Source of the DNA: Candidatus Eiseniibacteriota bacterium | GTDB taxonomy: Bacteria; Eisenbacteria; RBG-16-71-46; JABDJR01 | Length of the DNA stretch: 7,509 nt | Direction: 5' to 3' | Assembly: GCA_013003415.1 (NCBI GenBank) | Contig: JABDJR010000695.1 | Span: forward strand, 1-7,509 | Shown here: positions 1-7,100 of the stretch, in pieces | Layout of the letters: every line of letters begins with the position of its first letter | Position numbering within the stretch: the stretch's first letter is position 1 | The notes under the pieces: generated by a model | What the model saw: the letters and a program-made list of their open reading frames with translations, nothing else | Told to the model about the DNA's origin: nothing | Database searches by the model: none | Translations under genes and position numbers: made by a program

Positions 1-219
1 ATGACCGGGATGCCCGCGTTCCACAATGGGGCGCATAAGAGGGCGACAAAGAAAATCGACTCGCGGAGGGTCCGAAAAACCAAGTTGGGCGGCAAGCCGA
101 CGCCCCAGAGAAGTTCCCCCCACACGACAATCAAAAGAGGGACGTGTAAGGGTCAATGGATAGAGATCCCTCCACCCTCCATCTTCGAAAATCACCACTT
201 GTTTAATGTCAGAACTCAT
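1..219 (-). CDS. GlmU-family sugar nucleotidyltransferase-like protein, N-terminal fragment cut by window edge
   Basis: An open minus-strand frame of 73 codons runs from ATG at 219 to the window edge without a stop. It begins MSSDIKQVVIFEDGGW and continues with DLYPLTLTRP (residues 18-27), then RVGG (32-35), and later CRPLMRPIVER (60-70). As I recall the family, the order 'I-x-F-E/D-D, then L-x-P-L-T-x-T-R-P, then x-R-x-G' is the N-terminal signature of divergent GlmU-like proteins, which join a nucleotidyltransferase-like N-terminus to left-handed beta-helix acyltransferase repeats. The downstream part is not visible. The likely role is nucleotide-sugar or cell-envelope precursor metabolism in the cytosol, but substrate and activity are unknown. 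The ATG overlaps the TGA of the upstream amidohydrolase gene (ATGA), which indicates translational coupling. Only a weak GGGA precedes the start. The family call is from pattern memory and the gene is incomplete. Confidence 0.72.
   Translation of the reverse strand, partial: MSSDIKQVVIFEDGGWRDLYPLTLTRPSFDCRVGGTSLGRRLAAQLGFSDPPRVDFLCRPLMRPIVERGHPGH
216..219 (-). other. ATGA stop/start overlap coupling two genes
   Basis: On the minus strand the last codon GAA of the amidohydrolase gene is followed by TGA (218-216), whose TG is shared with the ATG (219-217) of the GlmU-like gene. Such four-base overlaps are typical of translationally coupled operon partners, and only a weak Shine-Dalgarno precedes the second start. 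Confidence 0.8.
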
Positions 220-2021
220 TCGCTATCCCAGGAAAACGTGGGCCCAGTCCAAACCACTACTCCATCGATCATCGTCAAAACACAGTCTGCATCTAAGATC
301 TTTTCTGGATCACATGTCACGAGGTTTTCGCTCCAAATCACAAGATCCGCTTTCTTGCCCGCTTGAAGCGTACCCCACTGATGGAGATCTCCCGAAGCAT
401 AGGCCGGAGCCGCGGTAAACGAAACCAAAGCCTCGGATCGATCTAGCCGCTCTTCGGGAGCCCAACCGGGTTTCGATTCGCCCGAAACCGGTTGCCGGGT
501 CACGGCCGCGTATAGTCCGTAAAGCGGGTTGTGGGACTCCACCGGGAAATCACTTCCCGAGACCAGCAGCACCCCGCGGGTGCGAAGGGAGCGCCACGCG
601 TAGGCGCCGGCCAGACGATCCTGGCCCAAGCGATCGGGGGCCCAAGGCATATCGCTTGTGCAGTGAGTGGGTTGTATGCTGGCGACGACGCCCAGGTCAG
701 CAAACCGATCCAGATCGTTGGGATGGATCACCTGAGCGTGCTCAATTCGAAATGAAGGTCGCGATTGAGAAACATCCCCAAGAAAACTTGATGGGAAAGG
801 AGATTTCAGGAGTACGGATGGCTTGGCCCCTTTCTCCAGAGTCTCACCCCAAACTTCTAGGGCCATGCGATTCGCGGCATCGCCGATACCGTGCATGGCG
901 ATTTGGAACCCCGCGTTCAGACACGCCTCCAAATCGGCTTCAACCTGAGCCCGGTCAGAAACAAACAAGCCTTGGTTTGACGGATCATCCTCATAGGGTC
1001 GCAAAAGTGCAGCCCCACGCGATCCTAGAGCCCCATCGAGATAGAACTTCACCATTCCCAAGCGAAACCAACCCTGCCATTCTGGGTCCGCCCCGGCAGC
1101 CAGAACATCCGGAAGCTGCGGGTCGGTAACGCTAAAAGCAGCGTAAACACGCTGAGGCACAAACTCCTCCGCCGCCATTTGCCGATACACGTCAAGTTCG
1201 GTCGCAGACATTCCCATATCGTGAACTCCGGTCACGCCGACTCGAATCAAGGCTTGAGCGGCCTGCCGAATGTATCGGCGAATCGTCATGGGACCGGGTT
1301 TGGGGATGATATCGGCTACAAGATCCCCTGCATTGTCGATGAGGATTCCGGTGGGCTCCCCTTGGGAGTCCCGATGAATCTTCCCACCCGAAGGATCTTT
1401 GGTGGCAGCCGTAATACCCGCCTCGGTCAGCGCCCTGGTATTTACCCAGGTGGCATGAGCATCGATGCGACGAAGGGCAACGGGGAAGTCTCCACTAACC
1501 CGATCGAGATCTTCTCTGCTCGGAAACGCTTTTTCGGGCCAATCATTCTGGTCCCATCCGCGGCCTTGAATCCAACCTCCTGACTCTTCAGCCTGACGCT
1601 GCGTCACCGCGACCTGAACCCGACCCAGAGTCTCGGAAAGGCTTTCCGCTCCCACCAAATCAACCTGATCTGCCCCCTGCCCCAAACTAATGAGGTGCGC
1701 GTGCCCATCAGTGAGGCCCGGAGAGACAAAAGCACCGTCTAGGGACACGCGTTTGGCATCGATGGGGGCCTGGCTCAGCACCTCCTCATCGGTATCGACG
1801 GCTCGAATCAGCCCATTCCTGATCCATACCGCCTGGGCCCAGGGCCGGCTCGGATTGCCGGTCCAAACAACCCCCCCATGAAAGACAAGATCTTCCGCAT
1901 TGGCACTCATGGGCCCCAGGATCAGGACTATGGGAAAAAAAGCCCAGAGCCAGAGCCGAAGTCCAAGAGAAGCAGGGCTTCTCAGACCCGATCTGCCGAA
2001 AAGAGGGTTTAGGGGAAACAT
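216..2021 (-). CDS. Exported metal-dependent amidohydrolase, YtcJ/AepA-like (Amidohydro_3 family)
   Basis: This 601-residue protein belongs to the amidohydrolase superfamily, which hydrolyses amide or related bonds with a metal-activated water in a TIM barrel; the substrate here is unknown. Visible in order: a signal peptide (Arg-containing n-region to about 22, hydrophobic LWLWAFFPIVLILG, cleavage probably after ANA at 40-42); the small beta-sandwich start (DLVFHGGVVWTGNP, 44-57); PGLTDGHAHL with the HxH metal ligands H107 and H109; KFYLDGALGSRGA with candidate bridging K325; MHGIGDAANR with H377; RIEHAQ with H428; and SGSDFPVE with D491. The C-terminal GTLQAGKKADLVIW (550-563) is typical of the family. 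No lipobox is seen, so a soluble periplasmic protein is likely. The H377-H428 spacing of 51 residues is somewhat long and suggests a small loop insertion. The ATG at 2021 has a good AGGAG seven bases upstream. The stop overlaps the start of the GlmU-like gene. Confidence 0.93.
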   Translation of the reverse strand: MFPLNPLFGRSGLRSPASLGLRLWLWAFFPIVLILGPMSANAEDLVFHGGVVWTGNPSRPWAQAVWIRNGLIRAVDTDEEVLSQAPIDAKRVSLDGAFVSPGLTDGHAHLISLGQGADQVDLVGAESLSETLGRVQVAVTQRQAEESGGWIQGRGWDQNDWPEKAFPSREDLDRVSGDFPVALRRIDAHATWVNTRALTEAGITAATKDPSGGKIHRDSQGEPTGILIDNAGDLVADIIPKPGPMTIRRYIRQAAQALIRVGVTGVHDMGMSATELDVYRQMAAEEFVPQRVYAAFSVTDPQLPDVLAAGADPEWQGWFRLGMVKFYLDGALGSRGAALLRPYEDDPSNQGLFVSDRAQVEADLEACLNAGFQIAMHGIGDAANRMALEVWGETLEKGAKPSVLLKSPFPSSFLGDVSQSRPSFRIEHAQVIHPNDLDRFADLGVVASIQPTHCTSDMPWAPDRLGQDRLAGAYAWRSLRTRGVLLVSGSDFPVESHNPLYGLYAAVTRQPVSGESKPGWAPEERLDRSEALVSFTAAPAYASGDLHQWGTLQAGKKADLVIWSENLVTCDPEKILDADCVLTMIDGVVVWTGPTFSWDSE

Positions 2022-2029
2022 ACGGATTC

Positions 2030-2034
2030 TCCTG
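2030..2034 (-). promoter_or_regulatory. Ribosome binding site of the amidohydrolase gene
   Basis: Read on the minus strand, AGGAG is followed seven bases later by the ATG at 2021. This is near-ideal Shine-Dalgarno placement, and it supports the ATG at 2021 as the true start, as does the complete signal peptide that follows. Confidence 0.75.
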
Positions 2035-2076
2035 TTGAACCGGTCGATTGTCTCTGCGAATCAGAACTCGATCTAT

Positions 2077-2080
2077 AAGG
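2077..2080 (+). promoter_or_regulatory. Ribosome binding site that decides the GTG start of the HD-GYP gene
   Basis: AAGG ends eight bases before the GTG at 2089, within TAAGGT. The same open frame extends upstream to an ATG at 1900, but that extension runs antisense through the start of the amidohydrolase gene, is Arg/Pro-rich and looks non-coding. The GTG with this site is therefore preferred. Confidence 0.55.
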
Positions 2081-2088
2081 TAAACATA

Positions 2089-3129
2089 GTGTCAGCCAAC
2101 GACCAGCCCGCAAAAACCTACAAATCCATTTTGCGTCACCAAGGAGCCCTAGGAGACGAGTTCACCCCAGCGGCAAACAAAGCCTCCTGGTGGAGTTTGC
2201 ATCCCTGGATTGCCACGGTGCCTGTGTTCGGTCTCGGCTGTCTCTTACTCATGCTCACGGGCTTTGAGTTTAGCCCTCTCCGGGCCCTCATCCTAGGGGG
2301 CATGTGTTTGGCCGCGAGCTACCTCCGAGAGATGGTTTTGAACCGCCAGATCAAACAATGGGCGACCCGCCTGGCTGATCAGTGGGGTATCCGGAGCGAC
2401 CTCGCTGAAGCCGAGAAGAAACTGGCCGGGCGAGGCCGGAGTCTCTTCACCCTAACGCAGTCTTTGGAACGTGCCCTGGAGCACCATCATGTTTCCCAGC
2501 GAGATAGCTTTCTGGCTTCGGTAGCCACTCTCATGAGTACTCTGGAGGCCCGGGACCCCTGCACTCGGGGTCATTCATCCAAGACCGCCCACCTCGCGGT
2601 GCGTCTTGGAAAACGGATGAACCTGGACCAAGCCGATCTTTACGAGATCCATCTTGGGGGCCTTCTGCATGACATTGGGAAAATCGGGATTCCCGATGAC
2701 ATCTTGCTGAAACCTGAAGGGCTCACTAAGGATGAGTACGAAGCGATGAAGGCACATCCGGAAATAGGCGCACGCATCCTAGCCGGAATTGATGGGATGG
2801 ACCGTGTGGCCGATATCGTGAAGTATCACCATGAAATGTACGATGGACGTGGGTATCCAGATGGCCTAAAAGGAGAAGAGATTCCACTTGGGGCTCGACT
2901 GGTATCTGTCGCTGACACCTATTTGTCGATGGTTGAGGATCGTCCCTACCGCAAAGGCCGCAGCGCCCAGAAGGCAGTCAAAGAACTGAAGCGCGTTGCC
3001 GGTCAACAGCTCGACCCCGACGCCATCCGCGAACTTGAAGGCTTAATCGAGGAAGAAGCGAAGCAGGGACGTGGACTTTACGCGGAACTGGATGACACCG
3101 CTCTCGAAGCCACAACCAAAGCGGCATAG
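2089..3129 (+). CDS. Membrane-anchored HD-GYP domain phosphodiesterase
   Basis: From the GTG at 2089 this is a 346-residue protein. After a short N-terminal tail there are two probable membrane helices (about 39-59 and 64-80) forming a hairpin, then a helical linker (about 85-135), then an HD-GYP domain (about 138-315). The catalytic signature is intact: RGHS with H162, LLHDIGKIGIPD with H194/D195 and K198, H223 in AHPEIG, H247/H248 in YHHE, DGRGYPDGL (252-260, the GYP motif), SVADTY with D276, and EDRPYR. HD-GYP proteins typically hydrolyse cyclic di-GMP to pGpG or GMP at a metal centre on the cytoplasmic face, so this is probably a c-di-GMP-lowering enzyme. Some family members act on other cyclic dinucleotides. 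No receiver, PAS, GAF or HAMP domain is visible, so its input signal is unclear. It is divergent from the amidohydrolase gene and convergent with ftsY, with no partner gene on its strand in this window. Confidence 0.9.
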   Translation: MSANDQPAKTYKSILRHQGALGDEFTPAANKASWWSLHPWIATVPVFGLGCLLLMLTGFEFSPLRALILGGMCLAASYLREMVLNRQIKQWATRLADQWGIRSDLAEAEKKLAGRGRSLFTLTQSLERALEHHHVSQRDSFLASVATLMSTLEARDPCTRGHSSKTAHLAVRLGKRMNLDQADLYEIHLGGLLHDIGKIGIPDDILLKPEGLTKDEYEAMKAHPEIGARILAGIDGMDRVADIVKYHHEMYDGRGYPDGLKGEEIPLGARLVSVADTYLSMVEDRPYRKGRSAQKAVKELKRVAGQQLDPDAIRELEGLIEEEAKQGRGLYAELDDTALEATTKAA

Positions 3130-3160
3130 AGACTTAGACCGCAGTGCTTCCTGTTAGAGC
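3130..3160. other. Convergent intergenic gap between the HD-GYP gene and ftsY
   Basis: The two genes end tail to tail 31 bp apart. Just over the ftsY stop lies a perfect 10-bp palindrome, AGCCTAGGCT (3158-3167), but it has no loop and no T-run on either side, so it is not a convincing intrinsic terminator. I see no other hairpin plus U-tract. Transcripts may therefore overlap or be ended by Rho. Confidence 0.5.
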
Positions 3161-4105
3161 CTAGGCTTCGTTCTCGACACTTACCGTATCGGCTTTGAAC
3201 AAGGCTTCGGCAAAGGCCTTGGCGTCAAAGGGCTGCAAGTCATCGATCCCCTCACCTAGCCCCAGGTAACGCACCGGGATTCCAAGCTCATCGGAAATGG
3301 CCACAACCACCCCACCCTTAGCCGTCCCGTCGACTTTAGTGAGGACGAGTCCGGTGATGTCGATCACATCACCGAATTGTTTGGCTTGGATGACGGCGTT
3401 CTGTCCCGTGGTGGCATCGAGGACAAGAAGCACTTCGTGGGGAGCTCCCGGACAAGCTTTGCCGATAACACGGCCAATCTTACGAAGCTCCTCCATGAGA
3501 TTTACTTTGGTTTGCAAACGACCCGCGGTGTCGACAAACACCACGTCCATTTCGCGGGAACGCGCCGAACTCACGGCATCGAAAGCAACCGCCGCGGGAT
3601 CGGCGCCGGATTCGTTGGAAACAATTTCGACCTTGGCGCGGTCGGCCCACACGCGTAACTGATCGACGGCTGCAGCGCGAAAGGTATCGGCAGCGGCAAC
3701 CATGACGCGCTCGCCATTCGAGGCATGATAGTGAGCAAGCTTCCCCAGGCTGGTTGTCTTGCCCGTACCGTTCACACCCACCATGACAACGACTCGTGGT
3801 TTGGCCTCAGGGACAGTAACAGCCCCCTCGCCACCCAGAAGAATTTGCTCCACCTCTTCGATCAGAGCTTCTTCGAGCACTTCCCCGGTTTCGATTCTGT
3901 CTTTCTTCACGCGTTCACGAAGACGGTCCAGCAGGCGCTCGGAGGTGCCGACCCCGACATCGCCCATGATGAGAGCCTCTTCAAGATCCTCGAAGGTCTC
4001 TTCATCAATCTTCTTTCGCCCGGTGAGAACGCGGTGCACATTGTCAGACAGGTTCTGACGGGTCTTGGTTAGACCTTCTTTAAGCTTTCCAAATAATTTA
4101 CGCAT
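3161..4105 (-). CDS. ftsY: Signal recognition particle receptor FtsY
   Basis: FtsY is the membrane-associated SRP-GTPase that docks Ffh-bound ribosomes at the SecYEG translocon. This 314-residue protein has the compact NG form: it starts directly with an amphipathic helix (MRKLFGKLKEGLTKTRQNL) used for lipid contact and lacks the long acidic A domain of the E. coli protein. The N domain spans about 20-95. The GTPase motifs are all present: G1 GVNGTGKTTS (110-119), the insertion-box element DTFRAAA (140-146), G3 DTAGR (192-196), G4 TKVDGTAKGG (256-265), and the GLGE closing loop (282-285) followed by DDLQPFD. The gene lies 24 bp downstream of smc on the same strand and is probably co-transcribed with it. 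The ATG at 4105 has only a weak A-rich AAAAGAA upstream, so its expression may depend partly on coupling to smc translation. Confidence 0.97.
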   Translation of the reverse strand: MRKLFGKLKEGLTKTRQNLSDNVHRVLTGRKKIDEETFEDLEEALIMGDVGVGTSERLLDRLRERVKKDRIETGEVLEEALIEEVEQILLGGEGAVTVPEAKPRVVVMVGVNGTGKTTSLGKLAHYHASNGERVMVAAADTFRAAAVDQLRVWADRAKVEIVSNESGADPAAVAFDAVSSARSREMDVVFVDTAGRLQTKVNLMEELRKIGRVIGKACPGAPHEVLLVLDATTGQNAVIQAKQFGDVIDITGLVLTKVDGTAKGGVVVAISDELGIPVRYLGLGEGIDDLQPFDAKAFAEALFKADTVSVENEA

Positions 4106-4129
4106 AACTAATTCTTTTGAGGGTAAGAC

Positions 4130-7100
4130 CTATTGAGCAACAGTCGATTCGGGAGAAACTGGCTCATCATCGATTCCGGAAGCTCGACCGCGCTTGGTCT
4201 GAGGCATCTCGGAGCCGTCGAGCTTAACAGAAACAACACTGCTCACGCCCGGGGTTTGCATGGTCACTCCATAGAGGCTTTCGGCGGCTTCCATGGTTTT
4301 CTTATTATGAGTGATCATGATGAACTGGGTGCGCTTACTGAACTCTTTGATCATGGCCACAAACCGATCGATGTTTGCATCATCGAGCGGGGCATCGACC
4401 TCGTCGAGAATACAGAAGGGCGAAGGCTTGACCAGATAGATCGCAAACAGGAGTGCGATTGCGGTTAGCGCTCTCTCTCCACTCGATAGCTGCTGAATAC
4501 CCTGGGGTTTCTTACCTCGGGGGCGGGCCATAACGTCGATTTCGGCTTCAAGAGGGTCATCGCCGGTGAGGGATAGCTGGCACTCACCACCCTGGAACAA
4601 CACACCAAATGTTTTTTGGAAGTTCTCCTCAACCACTTTGAAGGTGTCGATAAACATGACCGAGGCTTTCTTATTGATCTCTTTGATTGTCTTGATCAAG
4701 GAATCTTTTGCCTGGGTTAGGTCATCCCGCTGACTACTCATGAAGGCAAAGCGCTCGCTCTTCTCTTCGTACTCTTCAACCGCCAGCAAGTTAACCGGCC
4801 CGAGGCGACGCACTTTCTCTTTAAGCTCACCGAGTAACTGCTCGGCATTCTCGGGGATCTCCCCAACTTGGTGGCGGTTCAGATCATCGGAGGTGATTTC
4901 GTACTCCTGATGTAATCGCGTTTCCAAATGCGCTACGTTGGAGCGTAACTCTGTCAGCTTGACTTCGGCCTCGTGGGCGGCTTGGCGCGCTTCACTGGCC
5001 CGGCGCCGAACCTCTCGAACCAATTCGGAGTCTTGCTGTTCCGCAGCGGCAGCATCGGCTTTTTCTCGCTCCCGAAGGGCAACCAGGTCCGCTTTCTCAA
5101 CGCGAGCGCCATGAAACTCCTCGATGCGTTCGGCCAGATTCTCCAACTCACCTTCAATCTCAACCTTGCGCTCCAAAAGATCTGATTCTTCGTGTTTGAA
5201 CCGAGCTTGCTCGGCCAGGAGATCTTCTTTCTCTAGGCGGTAGCGCTCGGCCGAGCTTTGCTTGTCTTTGAGCTCTCCCTCAAGGCGAGCCCAGGACAAG
5301 CGCGCTTGATGCGCTTCTTTAAGCTTCTCTTCGCGCTGACGTTCGGCTTCTTGGAGATCGTTTGCCAGAGTTTGGTAGTTTTGATCGGCCGTGCTTGAAT
5401 TGTGCAGGGAATCTTTGAGGGCGGCTTCAAGCAAAGCTCGCTCACCTTGGATACGGATCTTAGCTGCGGTTCGTTCTTCCAGAGACTCCCGAGTTTCGGT
5501 TTGAACCTTGAGCGCATGCTCGCGCTTCAGACGAAGCTCGGCCTGTTCCTTTTCAAGCACATTGAGAGCAGCTTTGGCTTCGGTAAGGCGCTCCTCGATA
5601 TCTTTTTCGGACTGCACAAGCTCACGACCACGGAAATCCAGCTTCTCTTGTCGGTTGGCAACTTCAGAGAGGTGAATGAGAAGACCCTCGATTTCGGTTC
5701 GACAGCGCTCAAGCGCCTCTTCTCGCTCAAGCAGCTCGGAACCTGCAGGCCCACCCTCACCACCGGCAATGGCGGTGTCGTCGACATAATGACCCTGGCG
5801 AGTAACGGCGCGCTTAGCTCGCCCCTGAGCCACCATATCTAAGGCCATGTCGAGGTTGTCGGCCAGGGCCACGCCACCCAAAAGATAGTCGACCAAGTTT
5901 TGAAAACGCGGTTCCGTGGACACCAGGCTTGCGGCAGAAACGAGGTCGCCACCCAAACGCGGTCGATGGGGAATACGATCGAGAGGCAAGAAGCTGGCGA
6001 ATCCCATGGATTCGGTTTCCAATTGATCGACAAGGCGACGCGCGGTCACGGTGTCCTCGGTTACAACGAACTGCCAGGCGGTGCTAAGGGCCGGTTCGAG
6101 AGCTTGCACCCAATCGGCTGGAATTTGGATCACATCGGATAGAGTGCCGATGACTCCCTGAGGGCGATCCCCTTCGGCCAGAAGGGCGCGAACTCCAGGA
6201 GCAAAGCCCTCGTAACGAGCCTGAAGGTTCTCGAGAGTTTCGAGACGTGATTTTGCCGCCGCCTCGGCCGTATGGGCGGAAGAGGTTTCTTTGCGAACCA
6301 TTTCCACTCGGGATTCGTGATTCTTTCGCTCGATCTGTAGGCGGTCTTTTTCCGCTTCGAGTTCTTCCAAACGCTTCTTCGCCTGAGAGACGGTCTGGGT
6401 CGAAACTTCGAAAGCATGGAGAAGTTCTTCGGCCTCCAAGGCCAAAGCCTGTTTCCGGTGATCGAGTTCACCCAAACGTTTTTCTTCTTCCTCAACTCGG
6501 TGAGTGAGACCGGCAAGAGTTTCTTCGGTTCTAACTTTTTCCTCAAGATGTTCCAGGGTGAGCTGCTGGCTTTCCGTCGCCCGCGCACGGAGTTCGGAGA
6601 CTCCCGCCTCAACCGAGGTCAGGGCCGCCTCTAAAGCCTGGAGGCTGTTTCGTTCTTGTTCCTCTACTCCGGACAACTCTTCCAGGAGCCCGGAAAGGCG
6701 CGTCGTTTCCTCGGCGTTTTTCTCCAGACGTTCGGCCAGGCGAACTTGACTCTGCTGGATCTCGACCGTCCGCTGACCGGTGGACTGTAGCCGTTCGCGG
6801 AGCACGAGGATCCGACTGTTGGCCTTGCCGATTTCATCATCGACTTGGGCTAGCGCTTCCCGTGCCTCTTGGAGGTTTCTTTCCTTTTCCAAGTAGGCCA
6901 AGTGCATTTCTTGAAGCTTGGCTTCCAAGGCCGAAACCTGAGTCTCCGACTCCTCGGCCGTTCGGCGGGTGTCCCCAAAGTTAGAGCTTAGGTTTTCGAT
7001 CTCCTGAGTCCACGACTGTCGCTGATTCTGGGAAAGGTCGAGATCAAGCGTACGAATTTGCGTTGTCAGTTCTTTGTGCCGACGAGCCTTCCCCACCTGG

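Larger units (their letters stand above)
2022..2088. promoter_or_regulatory. Divergent intergenic region, probable back-to-back promoters
   Basis: This 67-bp gap separates the starts of the leftward amidohydrolase operon and the rightward HD-GYP gene, so both promoters should lie in or near it. On the minus strand TTGGCT (2094-2099, just inside the HD-GYP gene) and TATAGA (2072-2077) are 16 bp apart and make a passable -35/-10 pair, each with 4 of 6 consensus bases. On the plus strand TTGTCT (2048-2053) lies 18 bp before TCTATA (2072-2077), and TATAAG at 2074-2079 matches the -10 consensus in 5 of 6 positions. The two -10 candidates overlap on the same TATA core, so the promoters could compete. 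The boxes were picked by eye and are weak; the location of the region is solid. Confidence 0.4.

Noticed and set aside
1..366. Plus-strand open frame of 121 codons starting at the first base
   Set aside because: It lies antisense to the GlmU-like gene and the end of the amidohydrolase gene. Its protein is Ser/Thr/His-rich without family resemblance, while the opposite strand gives recognisable proteins joined by an ATGA overlap.
656..1583. Two plus-strand open frames of 157 and 134 codons inside the amidohydrolase gene
   Set aside because: They are antisense shadows. They show no domain pattern, while the minus-strand frame has the full set of amidohydrolase metal-ligand motifs.
1900..2088. 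Upstream extension of the HD-GYP gene to an ATG at 1900
   Set aside because: The extension overlaps the amidohydrolase start by 122 bases on the opposite strand, has an Arg/Pro-rich non-coding look, and is not preceded by a better ribosome site than the GTG at 2089.
3158..3167. AGCCTAGGCT palindrome as an intrinsic terminator
   Set aside because: It has no loop, a stem of only five pairs if folded, and no U-tract in either direction.
5402..5842. Plus-strand open frame of 146 codons inside smc
   Set aside because: It is an antisense shadow of the coiled-coil and hinge coding sequence. Leu/Phe-rich antisense frames are expected opposite Glu/Lys/Ala-rich coiled coils.
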